From positions 1 to 64,000 of the forward strand of contig JAEZLR010000007.1 of NCBI GenBank assembly GCA_023415205.1: a stretch of DNA of 64,000 nucleotides, given 5' to 3'. The notes under the pieces were generated by a model, which was not told the origin of the DNA, made no database searches, and worked only from the letters and a program-made list of their open reading frames with translations. The first letter of the stretch is position 1. Each line of letters opens with the position of its first letter. Both the position numbers and the translations under genes were made by a program. Below, piece after piece: positions 8,676 to 18,040 of the stretch. The stretch comes from Bacillota bacterium (GTDB lineage: Bacteria > Bacillota > Clostridia > DSM-8532).

Positions 8676-8971
8676 AATACTACTCCTTTAACTTTATTTA
8701 CTGCTTCTATAAAGTTACAAAACTTAAGAAAGTTATGCTTTCCAGCACAGTAGTAGAAATACACTATTTCTAATTTCTTAAAACACCTCGATTTTACTTG
8801 ATTTGTAATATGCAAATATCTGCATGAAAAACTTCATAAAATGAAGGTTTAAATGAAATCACTTTAAAATAGTTTAAAGCTTATTTGTTGTCTTGTCAAC
8901 AAATACGAGAGTTCCCTGATCATGGATCAAATCATTTTATAACAAGGTTTTTCACTCCTAATACCAGGGCA
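8676..8971. other. Non-coding upstream region of the VOR operon with several palindromes
   Basis: No gene was found here. The stretch is AT-rich and holds three short inverted repeats: CTTCAT/ATGAAG at 8832-8846, CTTTAAA/TTTAAAG at 8862-8879, and ATTTGTTG/CAACAAAT at 8883-8904. These could be regulator-binding sites or leader structures. I did not find a convincing sigma-A promoter with good spacing, so the start of the VOR transcript is not placed. Confidence 0.4.
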
Positions 8972-9014
8972 TTAAAAAATCAGAGAGCCCATCTTAAATC
9001 ATGGTGCTCTCTGA
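8972..9014 (-). terminator. Intrinsic terminator after the S-layer protein gene
   Basis: On the minus strand a stem TCAGAGAGC/GCTCTCTGA (9006-9014 with 8980-8988), extended by further pairs near the loop, is followed by a T-run (8972-8979). It lies 25 bases beyond the stop codon of the gene at 9039. Confidence 0.88.
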
Positions 9015-9038
9015 CTTCACATGCAACTTTAACTTTTT

Positions 9039-10502
9039 TTACTTGTAAGTATTATAGGTTCTGACTGACATGATGATGGCCGCTTCCCGTGAAGCCATTC
9101 CATAGCCCGCGGCTTGTTGGGCTTGGGTGGTGGCTTTGGGAGCAAAATAACCCTTGGCGTCCCCCTTGATGATACCCATTTTAAACATGAACTTCGTCGC
9201 TTCTACAGCGTAGTCTGAAATGTCCTTCTGATCCGGAAAATCCTTGACGCCTGCAATACTGAAATCTCCGGTGGGTTGAATGAGCTTGATGGTTCTAAAA
9301 AGCATGGTGGCAACCTGTTCACGGTTTATAAGGGTGTTGGGCTCAAATGGTATATTAGTGGTTCCAGTTTTGGTTCCTTTGGTTATACCTAAGGCATAGG
9401 CCTTTAAGATCTGAGGATTGGTCGTATCATTAAGTGGATTGGGCGATACGGGTTCAGCAGTTTTGCCCGTTGTTTTTTCATAAAGAAGGACAGCCAGTTC
9501 AGCAAATTCCTCACGGGTTATGGGTTTGGTCAAATCCTTGCCCTTGAGGATATCAGGAACGAGTCCTTGATCATAAGCCCCTTGAATTTCCCCCTTGGCC
9601 CATTCACTGGCTGTCACCCCAATGGAAACAATATTGGAGAACGGGGAATAAACAGCAGACTCATAGGTAGGCTCATAGGCATAAAGAATTCTGAAATAAT
9701 AGGTATTTTCTTCTACGACAATTTTATCAATCAATTCCTTCTCTACGGGATCAAAGTTAACCTCTGAAGCAAAATAGTTGGGGCTCCACCAATCCTGGGT
9801 TACAGTTTCAGAATACCACTTTCCATTGCCCACCTTAAAATCAATCTTAAACTCAATGGGGAGCTTCTCATTGACTTTACTTACTGATTGAGGGTTAGTC
9901 CAGCTCAGCCTAAAATGAGGGTTTCCGTTGGTATTCTTTTTAAGCTCGACTTTAAGATTAGTAGGGGCGTCCAAGGTTTTTGGTGCTGCTATATCTGACC
10001 CCTTCCCTACCGTAGTTTCATTTGAATAAGGAGAAACAAGAAAATCCTCTCCCTCTCTGTCATAAGCTTGATAGGCGAACCGCATCCTGAAGGTATAGGA
10101 ATTGTTAACAAAATCAAAATCTTTCTCTTCCTCCAAGTGCCAGTAAACGAAAAAGATTTCTGCGATATTATCGACATCATTTTTGGCATTGGCTACATGA
10201 CCATAGGCATTATTCTTGTCAGCTAAATCAAGGACTGTTTCGTTGATAGCACCATTGAAATGCCAGGGGCCATTGTTCTTTTTCCAGTCAACAACATAAT
10301 AAACCAGACCATCACTACTTTCCGCATAGTCTATTACGCTCTTAGGGATCTGCCAGCGAATGTTGATGGATTGATTTTCATCAATACGGGCAAAGACATT
10401 CTGGGGGGCTTCTAGAGTGGTAGGGTTTTGAGCAAAGCTCAGAACCGTGGATGAAGCCATCAGAGTAAGGGCCATCAGTAAAGCAAGCATTCTTTTTTTC
10501 AT
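9039..10502 (-). CDS. S-layer homology (SLH) domain protein with fibronectin-like modules
   Basis: The protein has 487 residues. A signal peptide (MKKRMLALLMALTLMASST...SFA, cleavage near residue 24) is followed by two beta-rich fibronectin-III-like segments, at about 30-170 and 180-300 (each with INIRWQIP or LSWTNP type starts). SLH-type repeats follow to the end, including VKDFPDQKDISDYAVEATKFMFKMGIIKGDAKGYF-like spacing. SLH domains bind secondary cell-wall polymers, so it is probably displayed on the surface. It is transcribed alone, with its own terminator. Its ligand or role is unknown. Confidence 0.8.
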   Translation of the reverse strand: MKKRMLALLMALTLMASSTVLSFAQNPTTLEAPQNVFARIDENQSINIRWQIPKSVIDYAESSDGLVYYVVDWKKNNGPWHFNGAINETVLDLADKNNAYGHVANAKNDVDNIAEIFFVYWHLEEEKDFDFVNNSYTFRMRFAYQAYDREGEDFLVSPYSNETTVGKGSDIAAPKTLDAPTNLKVELKKNTNGNPHFRLSWTNPQSVSKVNEKLPIEFKIDFKVGNGKWYSETVTQDWWSPNYFASEVNFDPVEKELIDKIVVEENTYYFRILYAYEPTYESAVYSPFSNIVSIGVTASEWAKGEIQGAYDQGLVPDILKGKDLTKPITREEFAELAVLLYEKTTGKTAEPVSPNPLNDTTNPQILKAYALGITKGTKTGTTNIPFEPNTLINREQVATMLFRTIKLIQPTGDFSIAGVKDFPDQKDISDYAVEATKFMFKMGIIKGDAKGYFAPKATTQAQQAAGYGMASREAAIIMSVRTYNTYK

Positions 10503-10625
10503 AGCTATTCCTCCGTCATTTGATGATTGGCTTATGAGGTAAACAAGCCTATTGAATAATTATGGTTGCAACTTAATCTTACCAAAGAATAATGGCCCAC
10601 ACTCTACAAAATGGATAAATATGAA

Positions 10626-10662
10626 AAACCAGCAAGATTGATAATAGTAATCTTGCTGGTTT
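10626..10662 (-). terminator. Intrinsic terminator after the P-loop ATPase gene
   Basis: The stem ACCAGCAAGATT/AATCTTGCTGGT with a nine-base loop is followed on the minus strand by a T-run. It lies about 35 bases beyond the stop at 10695. Confidence 0.88.
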
Positions 10663-10694
10663 GTTAAATTATATACAATTAAATAGAAGATCCT

Positions 10695-11384
10695 TTAAAA
10701 AGGCAATAGTATATTTTTCTTTAGGACAAAAACCGGATGATCCACTTGATCGGATAACTGATCCTCAAGTCCTTCCATCACACAGGTCGCCGCCAGGGGT
10801 ATTCTCGTATTCCGTGATATTTCACGGGCAAGCTCCATGCCGTATAGTACATCTTCAGCGGTTGTTTGAGCCAAATAGTGGGTATTGTTGATCAGCTTGG
10901 TTATTTTCTGGCGAGAAGCCGATTCGATTTCCCTCATATAGGCGAGGGTCTCCTTCAAATTTCTGGTGAGGGGTCTTGCCCGGTTAAATACGAAATACAT
11001 ATCATAATCATCTTTAGGAATTTCTAAATGATATCTCCCCAAAACCCGCGCACCATCTTCATCACCACCCACATCAAGGATCACCCGTCGACTACTGCTA
11101 CGTAAGGCTGTGGAGACCTCGGGAACCAGAGCAGGAACGTCCACATTGGTATTGGCAAACAAGGGAGCTGCCACCTTGATGCCCAGAGCTTCCAGGGCAA
11201 TTTTTGCATCAACACTCCTGAAAAAAGGATTGACAATATCCATATCCGCCATGAGGACGTTTGCATGTTCATTACGGATATGGACGGCGGCATTGACTGA
11301 TATTTCTGATTTTCCACTGCCATAGTGGCCGCAGAATATATTCACTCTTTTATCAAATATCACTTGATTCATTCCTTCATTCAT
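10695..11384 (-). CDS. P-loop ATPase of the MinD/ParA-like superfamily, function unknown
   Basis: About 229 residues. A Walker A motif GHYGSGKSE lies near the N terminus, followed by LMADMDIVNPFFRS and RRVILDVGGDEDGARVLG, which have the look of a deviant MinD/CobQ-like fold. I chose the ATG at 11384, which overlaps the fumarase beta stop (GAATGAATGA arrangement). An alternative ATG at 11372 has its GAAGGA too close. The frame remains open upstream to 11510 inside the fumarase gene, but that part is not conserved in character. Coupling to the fumarase beta gene suggests a shared role, which is unproven. Confidence 0.7.
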   Translation of the reverse strand: MNEGMNQVIFDKRVNIFCGHYGSGKSEISVNAAVHIRNEHANVLMADMDIVNPFFRSVDAKIALEALGIKVAAPLFANTNVDVPALVPEVSTALRSSSRRVILDVGGDEDGARVLGRYHLEIPKDDYDMYFVFNRARPLTRNLKETLAYMREIESASRQKITKLINNTHYLAQTTAEDVLYGMELAREISRNTRIPLAATCVMEGLEDQLSDQVDHPVFVLKKNILLPF

Positions 11385-11931
11385 TAATGGCAAACCTTTC
11401 ACGCCCTTCCTTGTACCTATCCTTCCCCAAGGCGTCAATAATGACAATACAGGGCAGGTTTTCAACCTCCAGTTTACGGATGGCTTCGGTACCCAGATCC
11501 TCGAAGGCAATCACCTCTTCTTTTTTGATACAGGAAGAGATCAATGCCCCTGCGCCCCCAATGGCCCCAAAATAAATGGCACCATATTCTTGGATGGCAT
11601 TAACCACCCCTTCATTTCTCAGCCCTTTTCCAATCATCCCTTTAAGCCCTAAGGCAATGAGCTCAGGCGCATAGGCGTCCATTCTTCCACTGGTGGTTGG
11701 CCCGGCTGAACCGATCACCCTTCCTTGAGGAGCGGGACAGGGACCCACATAATAAATGATCTGACCCCGTATATCAAAAGGAAGGGGTAAACCCTGCCGG
11801 ATCAGCTCAACCATTCGCTTATGGGCTGCGTCCCTCCCTGTATAAACCGTACCGGAGATAAGCACCTCTTCTCCTGACTTTAAACTATTCACTACTTCAT
11901 CTGTTAAAGGAGTTGTAATCTGTTTTGCCAT
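11377..11931 (-). CDS. Class I (iron-sulfur) fumarate hydratase/tartrate dehydratase beta subunit
   Basis: About 184 residues, the usual size for a separate beta subunit. The stretch ISGTVYTGRDAAHKRM near the start and YYVGPCPAPQGRVIGSAGPTTSGRMD are hallmarks of the C-terminal domain of class I fumarases and L-tartrate dehydratases. The start at 11931 has AAAGGAAG about 7 bases upstream. The [4Fe-4S]-binding alpha subunit, normally encoded next door, is absent: the upstream neighbour is trmN and the downstream one is the P-loop ATPase. Fumarase is the likeliest activity, in partnership with an alpha subunit elsewhere. Confidence 0.85.
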   Translation of the reverse strand: MAKQITTPLTDEVVNSLKSGEEVLISGTVYTGRDAAHKRMVELIRQGLPLPFDIRGQIIYYVGPCPAPQGRVIGSAGPTTSGRMDAYAPELIALGLKGMIGKGLRNEGVVNAIQEYGAIYFGAIGGAGALISSCIKKEEVIAFEDLGTEAIRKLEVENLPCIVIIDALGKDRYKEGRERFAINE

Positions 11932-11944
11932 GAATGACTTCCTT

Positions 11945-12697
11945 TCATTTAATTCCTTCATTCTCCGAATAAATCAGGCGCGTTTCTTTTGTATATCGGC
12001 CTTCCTTATCATAAATCAGCAATTGGGGTAATATCTTTAAGCCCGGCTTACCGTTCCTTATGCCCTTCACAAGGATTAACGAAGGGGCTTCCCCTTCTCT
12101 GGGGCAAACCATCTGAAGCAGCTTGGGCTCAATTTTCATCTTCCTCATCCCTTCCAGGATATCGGTCAGCCTGTTAGGACGATGAACCATATAAAACTCT
12201 CCCTGGGGCTTCAACATCTGAGCCCCGCTTCTAAGCACATCCTCCAGGGTGCAGAATAATTCATGCCGTGCAATAGCCTTACTTTCCTCTGGGTTTTTAA
12301 GGCCACCGCCCGCTCTGGTATAGGGCGGATTAGTAACCACCACATCATAGGTTGCGGCTCCCAGAAGAGAGGTCACCCTTTTTATATCCCCTGAGATTAT
12401 CTCTACTCTGTTCTCCAGGCCATTACCGTCTATGCTCCTCTTAGCCATGGCTGCAATTTCAGGCTGAATTTCCAACCCAGTAATCCAGGCTGCCTCTGTT
12501 TTGGCTGCAAGGAGGATGGGCAGTATACCGGTACCGGTTCCCATATCCAAAACTCTCTGTTTCTTTTTGACCCTGACAAAATGGGACAAGAGTACCGCGT
12601 CCACACCAAATCGAAAGGCTTCCTTCTTTTGCAGAATCTTAAGGCCATTAAGTTGAAGGTCCTCCAGGGTTTCATCTGGGAATACTGTAAATGCCAT
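11945..12697 (-). CDS. trmN: tRNA1(Val) (adenine37-N6)-methyltransferase-like protein
   Basis: This SAM-dependent methyltransferase has about 250 residues. It carries motif I VLDMGTGTGILPILLA, an acidic LEIQPEIA, and the catalytic NPPY motif (VVVTNPPYTRAGGG) of amino-methyltransferases acting on adenine. Relatives modify adenine 37 of tRNA-Val. The N-terminal QLNGLKILQKKEAFRFGVDAVLL pattern is typical of this group. The start at 12697 is inferred from a GAGGAGG 14 bases upstream; a start at 12745 is also open. It precedes fumarase beta with 13 bases between them. Confidence 0.85.
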   Translation of the reverse strand: MAFTVFPDETLEDLQLNGLKILQKKEAFRFGVDAVLLSHFVRVKKKQRVLDMGTGTGILPILLAAKTEAAWITGLEIQPEIAAMAKRSIDGNGLENRVEIISGDIKRVTSLLGAATYDVVVTNPPYTRAGGGLKNPEESKAIARHELFCTLEDVLRSGAQMLKPQGEFYMVHRPNRLTDILEGMRKMKIEPKLLQMVCPREGEAPSLILVKGIRNGKPGLKILPQLLIYDKEGRYTKETRLIYSENEGIK

Positions 12698-12781
12698 GGT
12701 TATTGTTTTAGCCTCCTCTATTCTCACACTTAAAAGAATAACCATTCACAGCATCAAAAACAAGAAAGAAATTCGCTAAAC

Positions 12782-14233
12782 CTAAATATTAACCTTTTTC
12801 CAGAAGATCGGTGTAAATAATATGAGCAAAGGGTATATTTCCAGTCTGCCAAACAGCATTGTGAACGAAAGAACTATTTTACTTAAAGCGGAATAATCTG
12901 CAAAGCTGCCCATAGGGCCTACCACTCCTAATCCGGGACCCACATTGCTTATTGCAGTTGCCACAGTTGAAAAATTGGATACCATATCATAGCCGTCAAG
13001 GGATATGATCAGGAGTGATACAGAGAAAATGACCAAATAAATAAAGAAATAGGTCTTTACTCCTGAGATCCTGCTATCATCAACAGTCTTGCCGTTATAT
13101 GTGATGTTATAAACCGATCTCGGGTGTATGATTTTTCGAACCTCATGCTTGACGGTCTTAAAAAGGAGCATACACCGGACACACTTGAGCCCGCCTGCAG
13201 TGGAACCTGCACTGCCACCAATAAACATGAGCAATACCAGAATGGCTTTACTGAATGAGGGCCACAGATCAAAATTCGTCGATGAAAAGCCCGTCGTCGT
13301 AATGATGGAGCTTACTTGGAAGAAGGTATGCCTTAAGCTCTCTCCAATCGTGTTGAATACTGATCCGCACAGATTCCAGGTTATCAAAAGAATGGCGGCT
13401 ATTACCGTGAAGAAGTAAAAACGGAATTCCTCATCTTTTAATACACTTTTCAAATTACCCCTCAGACTTTGATAATAAAGTGTAAAATTCACCCCGAACA
13501 GGAACATGAAGATACCGATGATGATCTCGAAGTAAAGATTATTGTATGCCCCCACACTCAGATTTCTGTTGGAGAAGCCGCCTGTTCCTGCTGTTGAGAA
13601 GGTATGGACCAGTGTATCATAAAGGGGCATTCCACCCAGCAAAAGGAGCACAATCATGATAAGGGTAAGTCCCGCATACATAAGATATAGAATTTTCGAG
13701 CTCTTGCCTATTCTCGGGACAAGCTTTCCGGGATCGGGTCCAGGGCTTTCGGCCTTCATGATATGAACTGTATTGGCACCAGCCGCTGGAAGGACCGATA
13801 TCATCATTACTAGAACGCCCATTCCTCCGACCCAGTTGGTAAAGCTTCTCCAGAACAGTATCCCTTTAGGAAGACCTTCCACCTGGCGAAGAATGGAAGA
13901 ACCGGTAGTAGTAAAGCCTGATACTGTTTCAAAAAAAGCATCCACATAGGATGGAATCGCTCCGCTGATAACAAATGGCAGGGCTCCAAAAACAGATACA
14001 AGTATCCAGCCCAAGGAAACTATTGCAAATCCGTCCCTGGCATAAAAATTCTTATTTTTAGTAGGGAACCGGCTCAATATAAATCCAAAGACGGTAAGAA
14101 TAATAATTGATATTATGAAAGCCTTGGTATCGTTCTGTCGGTTTAGCAGAGAAACCGCCAGCGAAGGTACCATGCAGCTGGCTTCTACCATAAGTAGATA
14201 CCCAATTGTTTTAATGATCATTCTGATATTCAT
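12782..14233 (-). CDS. trkH: TrkH/KtrB-type potassium uptake channel subunit
   Basis: A 483-residue membrane protein with about ten transmembrane segments. The four pore loops characteristic of the superfamily are visible: SGFTTTGSSIL, TAGTGGFSNRN, ITTTGFSSTNF and AISNVGPGLG. Each contributes the glycine of the K+ selectivity filter. It works with the cytoplasmic RCK protein encoded 3 bases upstream (trkA). A GAGGG ribosome binding site overlaps the end of trkA, so the pair is translationally coupled. Confidence 0.93.
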   Translation of the reverse strand: MNIRMIIKTIGYLLMVEASCMVPSLAVSLLNRQNDTKAFIISIIILTVFGFILSRFPTKNKNFYARDGFAIVSLGWILVSVFGALPFVISGAIPSYVDAFFETVSGFTTTGSSILRQVEGLPKGILFWRSFTNWVGGMGVLVMMISVLPAAGANTVHIMKAESPGPDPGKLVPRIGKSSKILYLMYAGLTLIMIVLLLLGGMPLYDTLVHTFSTAGTGGFSNRNLSVGAYNNLYFEIIIGIFMFLFGVNFTLYYQSLRGNLKSVLKDEEFRFYFFTVIAAILLITWNLCGSVFNTIGESLRHTFFQVSSIITTTGFSSTNFDLWPSFSKAILVLLMFIGGSAGSTAGGLKCVRCMLLFKTVKHEVRKIIHPRSVYNITYNGKTVDDSRISGVKTYFFIYLVIFSVSLLIISLDGYDMVSNFSTVATAISNVGPGLGVVGPMGSFADYSALSKIVLSFTMLFGRLEIYPLLILFTPIFWKKVNI

Positions 14234-14236
14234 CTG

Positions 14237-15604
14237 TTAATCCCTCATAGAAATGACGACCTGATTGAAATCATGGATCTGCTTCTCTACTGTGACAACA
14301 ATTACGTTGTCACCCCGCTTAATAACATCATCGCCGTGAGGAATAATAATCTCATTTTTCCTTGCAATGGCTCCAATGATTACTCCATCAACAAGCTTCA
14401 GCCTTTTGAGAGGAATGTTGAGGAAGCTGTTAGAAGCATTTGCTGTAAATTCCAACACTTCAGCCTTTTCGTCCACTATTTTATATACGGTATCTGCTGG
14501 ATTTCCCACAGCGTTACTGAGTCCACGAACATATTTTAATATATAGTTAGTGGTTATCAGCTTCGGATTGAGAATACTATCCACGCCCATATCGTGAAAT
14601 ATGGAAGGATAATCGATTCTGGTGATTTTTGCAATAACCTTCTTAACACCACTTTTCTTTGCTAGGATGGCTGAGACTAGATTATCCTCATCACGGCCTG
14701 TCAGTGAAATGAAGGCATCCATTTCGCTGAGATTTTCCGAATCAAGAAGTGCCTTATCCGTACCGTCTCCATTAATTACCAATACATCGGGCAGTGATTC
14801 TGCCAGTTCTTTACCGCGGTTACTATCTATTTCAATTATCTTTGACTTCATATCATACAGCTTAAGGACAGAACCCAGATAATGCGCAATCCTGCCTCCA
14901 CCGACAACCATGACGGTCTTTATTTTCTGAGTATATTTCCCGATCCGTTTACTGAAATCAAAGATATCACTTGGTTTACCTATTATATTGAGGTGATCGC
15001 CAGCATTTATCTGATAATCACCCTTCGGAATAATAATTTCGTTACCTCGTTTGACCACTCCAATAAGAATGTTCTTAATTACCTTATGAGGCAGATCCCT
15101 AAGAGGTATTCCAATAAGTGGCATATCGGGAGTAACCTTGATCTCAATAAACTCAATCCGCCCTTTGGCGAAATATTCAACATCAGTGGCAGACGGGTAT
15201 CTCAGCAATCTGGCTATTTCATGGGCCGCAGCCTGTTCAGGATTTATTACTAGGTCAATGCCAAGATCTTCTTTCAATAATGAAAGCTCCTCGGCATATT
15301 CCGGGTCTCTGATACGGGCTACCGTATGGGCAGCTCCCAGCTTTCTGCCGGTCAGCGCGCAAACCATATTCATCTCATCACTAGAAGTTGCAGCTATCAG
15401 TAAATCTGCTTCTCTTACTCCTGCCTCAATAAGAACCTTGGTGCTCAAACCGTTTCCCTTTATACACATTACGTCTAGAGCCTCGTCAGCTTTTCTTAAT
15501 GCTTCGGGATTCTTATCGATAATGGTTACATCATGATCTTCCTGTGACAAGTGCTTGGCCAGGGAATATCCGACCTTGCCGTCACCGATAATAATGATCT
15601 GCAT
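14237..15604 (-). CDS. trkA: TrkA potassium uptake regulatory protein
   Basis: 455 residues arranged as two RCK halves. Each has a Rossmann-type nucleotide-binding domain (MQIIIIGDGKVGYSLAKHL at residue 1 and VMVVGGGRIAHYLGSVLKLY near 230) followed by a TrkA-C domain (PLIGIPLRDLPHKV and LNIPLKRLKLVDG). Such proteins bind NAD(H) or adenine nucleotides and gate the TrkH channel on the inner face of the membrane. It is the first gene of the trkA-trkH operon. A hairpin terminator for an opposing or upstream unit sits at about 15796-15823. Confidence 0.93.
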   Translation of the reverse strand: MQIIIIGDGKVGYSLAKHLSQEDHDVTIIDKNPEALRKADEALDVMCIKGNGLSTKVLIEAGVREADLLIAATSSDEMNMVCALTGRKLGAAHTVARIRDPEYAEELSLLKEDLGIDLVINPEQAAAHEIARLLRYPSATDVEYFAKGRIEFIEIKVTPDMPLIGIPLRDLPHKVIKNILIGVVKRGNEIIIPKGDYQINAGDHLNIIGKPSDIFDFSKRIGKYTQKIKTVMVVGGGRIAHYLGSVLKLYDMKSKIIEIDSNRGKELAESLPDVLVINGDGTDKALLDSENLSEMDAFISLTGRDEDNLVSAILAKKSGVKKVIAKITRIDYPSIFHDMGVDSILNPKLITTNYILKYVRGLSNAVGNPADTVYKIVDEKAEVLEFTANASNSFLNIPLKRLKLVDGVIIGAIARKNEIIIPHGDDVIKRGDNVIVVTVEKQIHDFNQVVISMRD

Positions 15605-15795
15605 TTACATCCTTCTTTTCAATAAAGTATTCAGCCTCTATGCAATTATTTTCATCTTATTAAGTTAAATAAATGTTGTCAATAGCATATAGTGTAAAGT
15701 TAAATTGTCCCAGCCAAATCACTTTCAGAATCTTAACAGGCCGTGTTCGGGACTTTCACCCGTTAATTTACGCCCATGCTGGGCGCCCCTATAAA

Positions 15796-15823
15796 AAAAG
15801 TCAAGCCCCAAGGCCTGACTCTT
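15796..15823 (-). terminator. Intrinsic terminator after the ferredoxin gene
   Basis: Stem AGTCAAGCC/GGCCTGACT (799-807 with 812-820 of 15 kb, loop CCAA, one mismatch) followed on the minus strand by a T-run. It lies about 35 bases past the stop of the small ferredoxin gene. Confidence 0.8.
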
Positions 15824-15856
15824 TCATCCGAATGATGTTAACACACTAATGTATTC

Positions 15857-16027
15857 TTAATTAGGTTGTGCAGCGGATACAGGACATACATTGGCGCAGG
15901 AACCACAATCAATGCAAGATCCCTCTTCAATTACATACTTGCTGTCACCAGAAGCTATGCAGCTTACAGGACATTCAGCCTCACAAGCACCACAACTGAT
16001 GCAATCATCGTTAATTAAATATGCCAC
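15857..16027 (-). CDS. Small 2x[4Fe-4S] ferredoxin
   Basis: A 56-residue protein. It starts at a GTG at 16027 preceded by GGAGGTG seven bases upstream. It has two complete cluster motifs, CISCGACEAECP and CIDCGSCANVCP, joined by VSCIASGDSKYVIEEGS; this is the classical clostridial ferredoxin layout. It would carry low-potential electrons for the ferredoxin-dependent enzymes of this anaerobe. It stands alone, flanked by its own terminator at 15796-15823. Confidence 0.95.
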   Translation of the reverse strand: MAYLINDDCISCGACEAECPVSCIASGDSKYVIEEGSCIDCGSCANVCPVSAAQPN

Positions 16028-16161
16028 GGTAAACACCTCCGATACGAATGTATATTGAATACAAAAATATCGTATACTAAATAGTTATCAATGTCAACGA
16101 AATAGGAAGAAGTTGCTTGCACATTATTCTGTACATTATATAAGGGATAAGGGCCTTATCA

Positions 16162-17034
16162 TCAGTCTTCCAGTCCCTTCAATTCTTCCAGAACCTTTTC
16201 GTCCTGATCAAAACGCTTTTCTACATCCTTGACCACACGAACCTCATTAACATGGTATTCCTTAATATCGGTACCCTGTTCGCTGTCCAGTTTAACCTTG
16301 ACCTTCTCCTTAAGAAGATTGATCTGAACAACGGTCCCCTGGCCATGGGGAGTCTGAACCACTGCTTCCACCTTAGGTGTTTTTTTAAGCAGGTATTCAT
16401 AGGTATCCTGCTCATATTTCAGGCAGCACATCAGTCTGCCGCAGGTTCCGGATATCTTTGTCGGGTTAAGTGACAGGGATTGCTCCTTGGCCATCTTAAT
16501 GGAAACCGGATGGAACTCTGCAAGATGGGTACTGCAGCACAGGGTGCGACCACAGGCCCCAATAGCTCCCATCATTTTAGCTTCATCCCGCACACCTATC
16601 TGCCGAAGCTCAATACGGGTACGGAAAACAGAAGCCAGATCCTTGACCAGCTCTCTAAAATCCACACGCCCATCCGCTGTAAAATAGAAAAGCACCTTAT
16701 TGTTGTCAAAGGTGTATTCAACATCGATAAGCTTCATGTCCAGGCTGTGCTTTCTGATCTTCTCCAGGCATATAGAGAAGGCTTCCTTCTCCTTTTCACG
16801 GTTTTCCTTCACATGTCTCAGATCCTCCTCATCGGCCTTTCTGATAACATTTTTCAAAGGTGCCACCACATCGTCATCGGGTACCTCATGATTGGGTACG
16901 ACAATCTCCCCGCATTCCACACCTCTGGCGGTTTCTACAATAACCATGTCTCCCTTTTTAAAGCCGATATCACAGGGATCAAAATAATATATCTTTCCCG
17001 CAGTCCTAAACCGGACACCAACAACATTGACCAT
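16162..17034 (-). CDS. ricT: RicT/YaaT (PSP1 domain) regulator of RNA processing
   Basis: 290 residues with a PSP1 domain. The Cys-rich segments GACGRTLCCSTHLAEF and GTCGRLMCCLKYE (about residues 155-210) are typical of RicT. In Bacillus subtilis RicT forms the Ric (Y) complex with RicA and RicF, binds Fe-S clusters, and influences RNase Y processing, sporulation and biofilm formation. A GGGAGG lies 9 bases before the start. Its place directly after holB, tmk and yaaR matches the conserved order in Firmicutes. Confidence 0.93.
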   Translation of the reverse strand: MVNVVGVRFRTAGKIYYFDPCDIGFKKGDMVIVETARGVECGEIVVPNHEVPDDDVVAPLKNVIRKADEEDLRHVKENREKEKEAFSICLEKIRKHSLDMKLIDVEYTFDNNKVLFYFTADGRVDFRELVKDLASVFRTRIELRQIGVRDEAKMMGAIGACGRTLCCSTHLAEFHPVSIKMAKEQSLSLNPTKISGTCGRLMCCLKYEQDTYEYLLKKTPKVEAVVQTPHGQGTVVQINLLKEKVKVKLDSEQGTDIKEYHVNEVRVVKDVEKRFDQDEKVLEELKGLED

Positions 17035-17068
17035 TAAGTAAATCCTCCCGGGGAACAGTCCTGACTCT

Positions 17069-18016
17069 CTAAATACTCAGCGTCATTCTATCTACGGCAA
17101 GCTGATAATTCATATTGCGTTTCAGGTTGTTCCGCATCTCTTGAATAAATTCAATTTTTTGGGTAAGCACCATGGGATTGGTGCTCTGAACATACGTTAT
17201 TATCTTATCCTGTTTGTCAGAATTAATCAACCCGTCAACTTTATGGAACAGAACCAAGAGGGCATCCCGATAGACTGTTTCCATAATGTCCAGACAGGGA
17301 AGGAAGGCCTCCTTCCTCTTGGACAGGTATTGATTGAATTCCAGGTTGGAAAAATCGGTCTCATTGAAGATAAACTGAAAAACCTTCTCCCGGTTTTCAG
17401 CAAACCCGTCATCGTTTATAAGCGTCAGGGCCTTTCCAGGAATGCCCTGACACCAGGCAAGAAGATGCTCTTTTCCCTTCAAGGCTATGCCCTTTTGCTT
17501 AAAAATGCTCTCAAGCTCTTCTTCCGAGTAGGGCTTCATTTTAAACTGTACCACCCGCGAACGGATGGTTAAAAGCAGGGATTCATAACTGGCTGTTGTC
17601 AATAGAATGACGGCATAGGGCGGCGGCTCCTCCAGCGTCTTTAAAAGACAGTTCTGTGCATCCGCCGTCATACGGTCAGCCTCCTGGATGAGGTAGACCT
17701 TTCGCCCTGTGGACGGACGAATACCAATATCCTCAATGAGCCCTCTGATTTGCTTAATAAGGATCTTCTGTGTTTCATTCTTTACAATGGTCAACCGGGG
17801 CGTTCCCTCCGGATCAAAGCTTTTACAGGCTATGCAGCGATCACAGGGTAACTGGTCTTTTCCGCCTTCACACAGAAGCATCTTTGCAAGATGTGTAGCC
17901 AGGGCCTTCTTCCCCATTCCCACGGGTCCGGTGAGTGCGTAAGCATGGCCCACGACCTGATGTTGAATTTTATCTTTGAAGTCTTCGACAAGGGACTTTT
18001 GGCCAATAAATTCCAT
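17069..18016 (-). CDS. holB: DNA polymerase III delta prime subunit
   Basis: About 315 residues. A Walker A-like GPVGMGKKALATHLA, a zinc-binding cysteine set (CEGGKDQLPCDRCIACKSF) and the sensor region NCLLKTLEEPPPYAVILLTT identify an AAA+ clamp-loader subunit. It helps load the beta sliding clamp during replication. I place the start at 18016, where GGGAG is 5 bases upstream; an ATG at 18028 is also in frame. It lies between yaaR and ricT, as in many Firmicutes. Confidence 0.92.
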   Translation of the reverse strand: MEFIGQKSLVEDFKDKIQHQVVGHAYALTGPVGMGKKALATHLAKMLLCEGGKDQLPCDRCIACKSFDPEGTPRLTIVKNETQKILIKQIRGLIEDIGIRPSTGRKVYLIQEADRMTADAQNCLLKTLEEPPPYAVILLTTASYESLLLTIRSRVVQFKMKPYSEEELESIFKQKGIALKGKEHLLAWCQGIPGKALTLINDDGFAENREKVFQFIFNETDFSNLEFNQYLSKRKEAFLPCLDIMETVYRDALLVLFHKVDGLINSDKQDKIITYVQSTNPMVLTQKIEFIQEMRNNLKRNMNYQLAVDRMTLSI

Positions 18017-18040
18017 AGACTCTCCCATCCGTTGAAGGGG

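Noticed and set aside
11384..11510. Upstream extension of the P-loop ATPase into the fumarase beta gene
   Set aside because: The extension lacks family features and the ATG at 11384 gives the usual short overlap.
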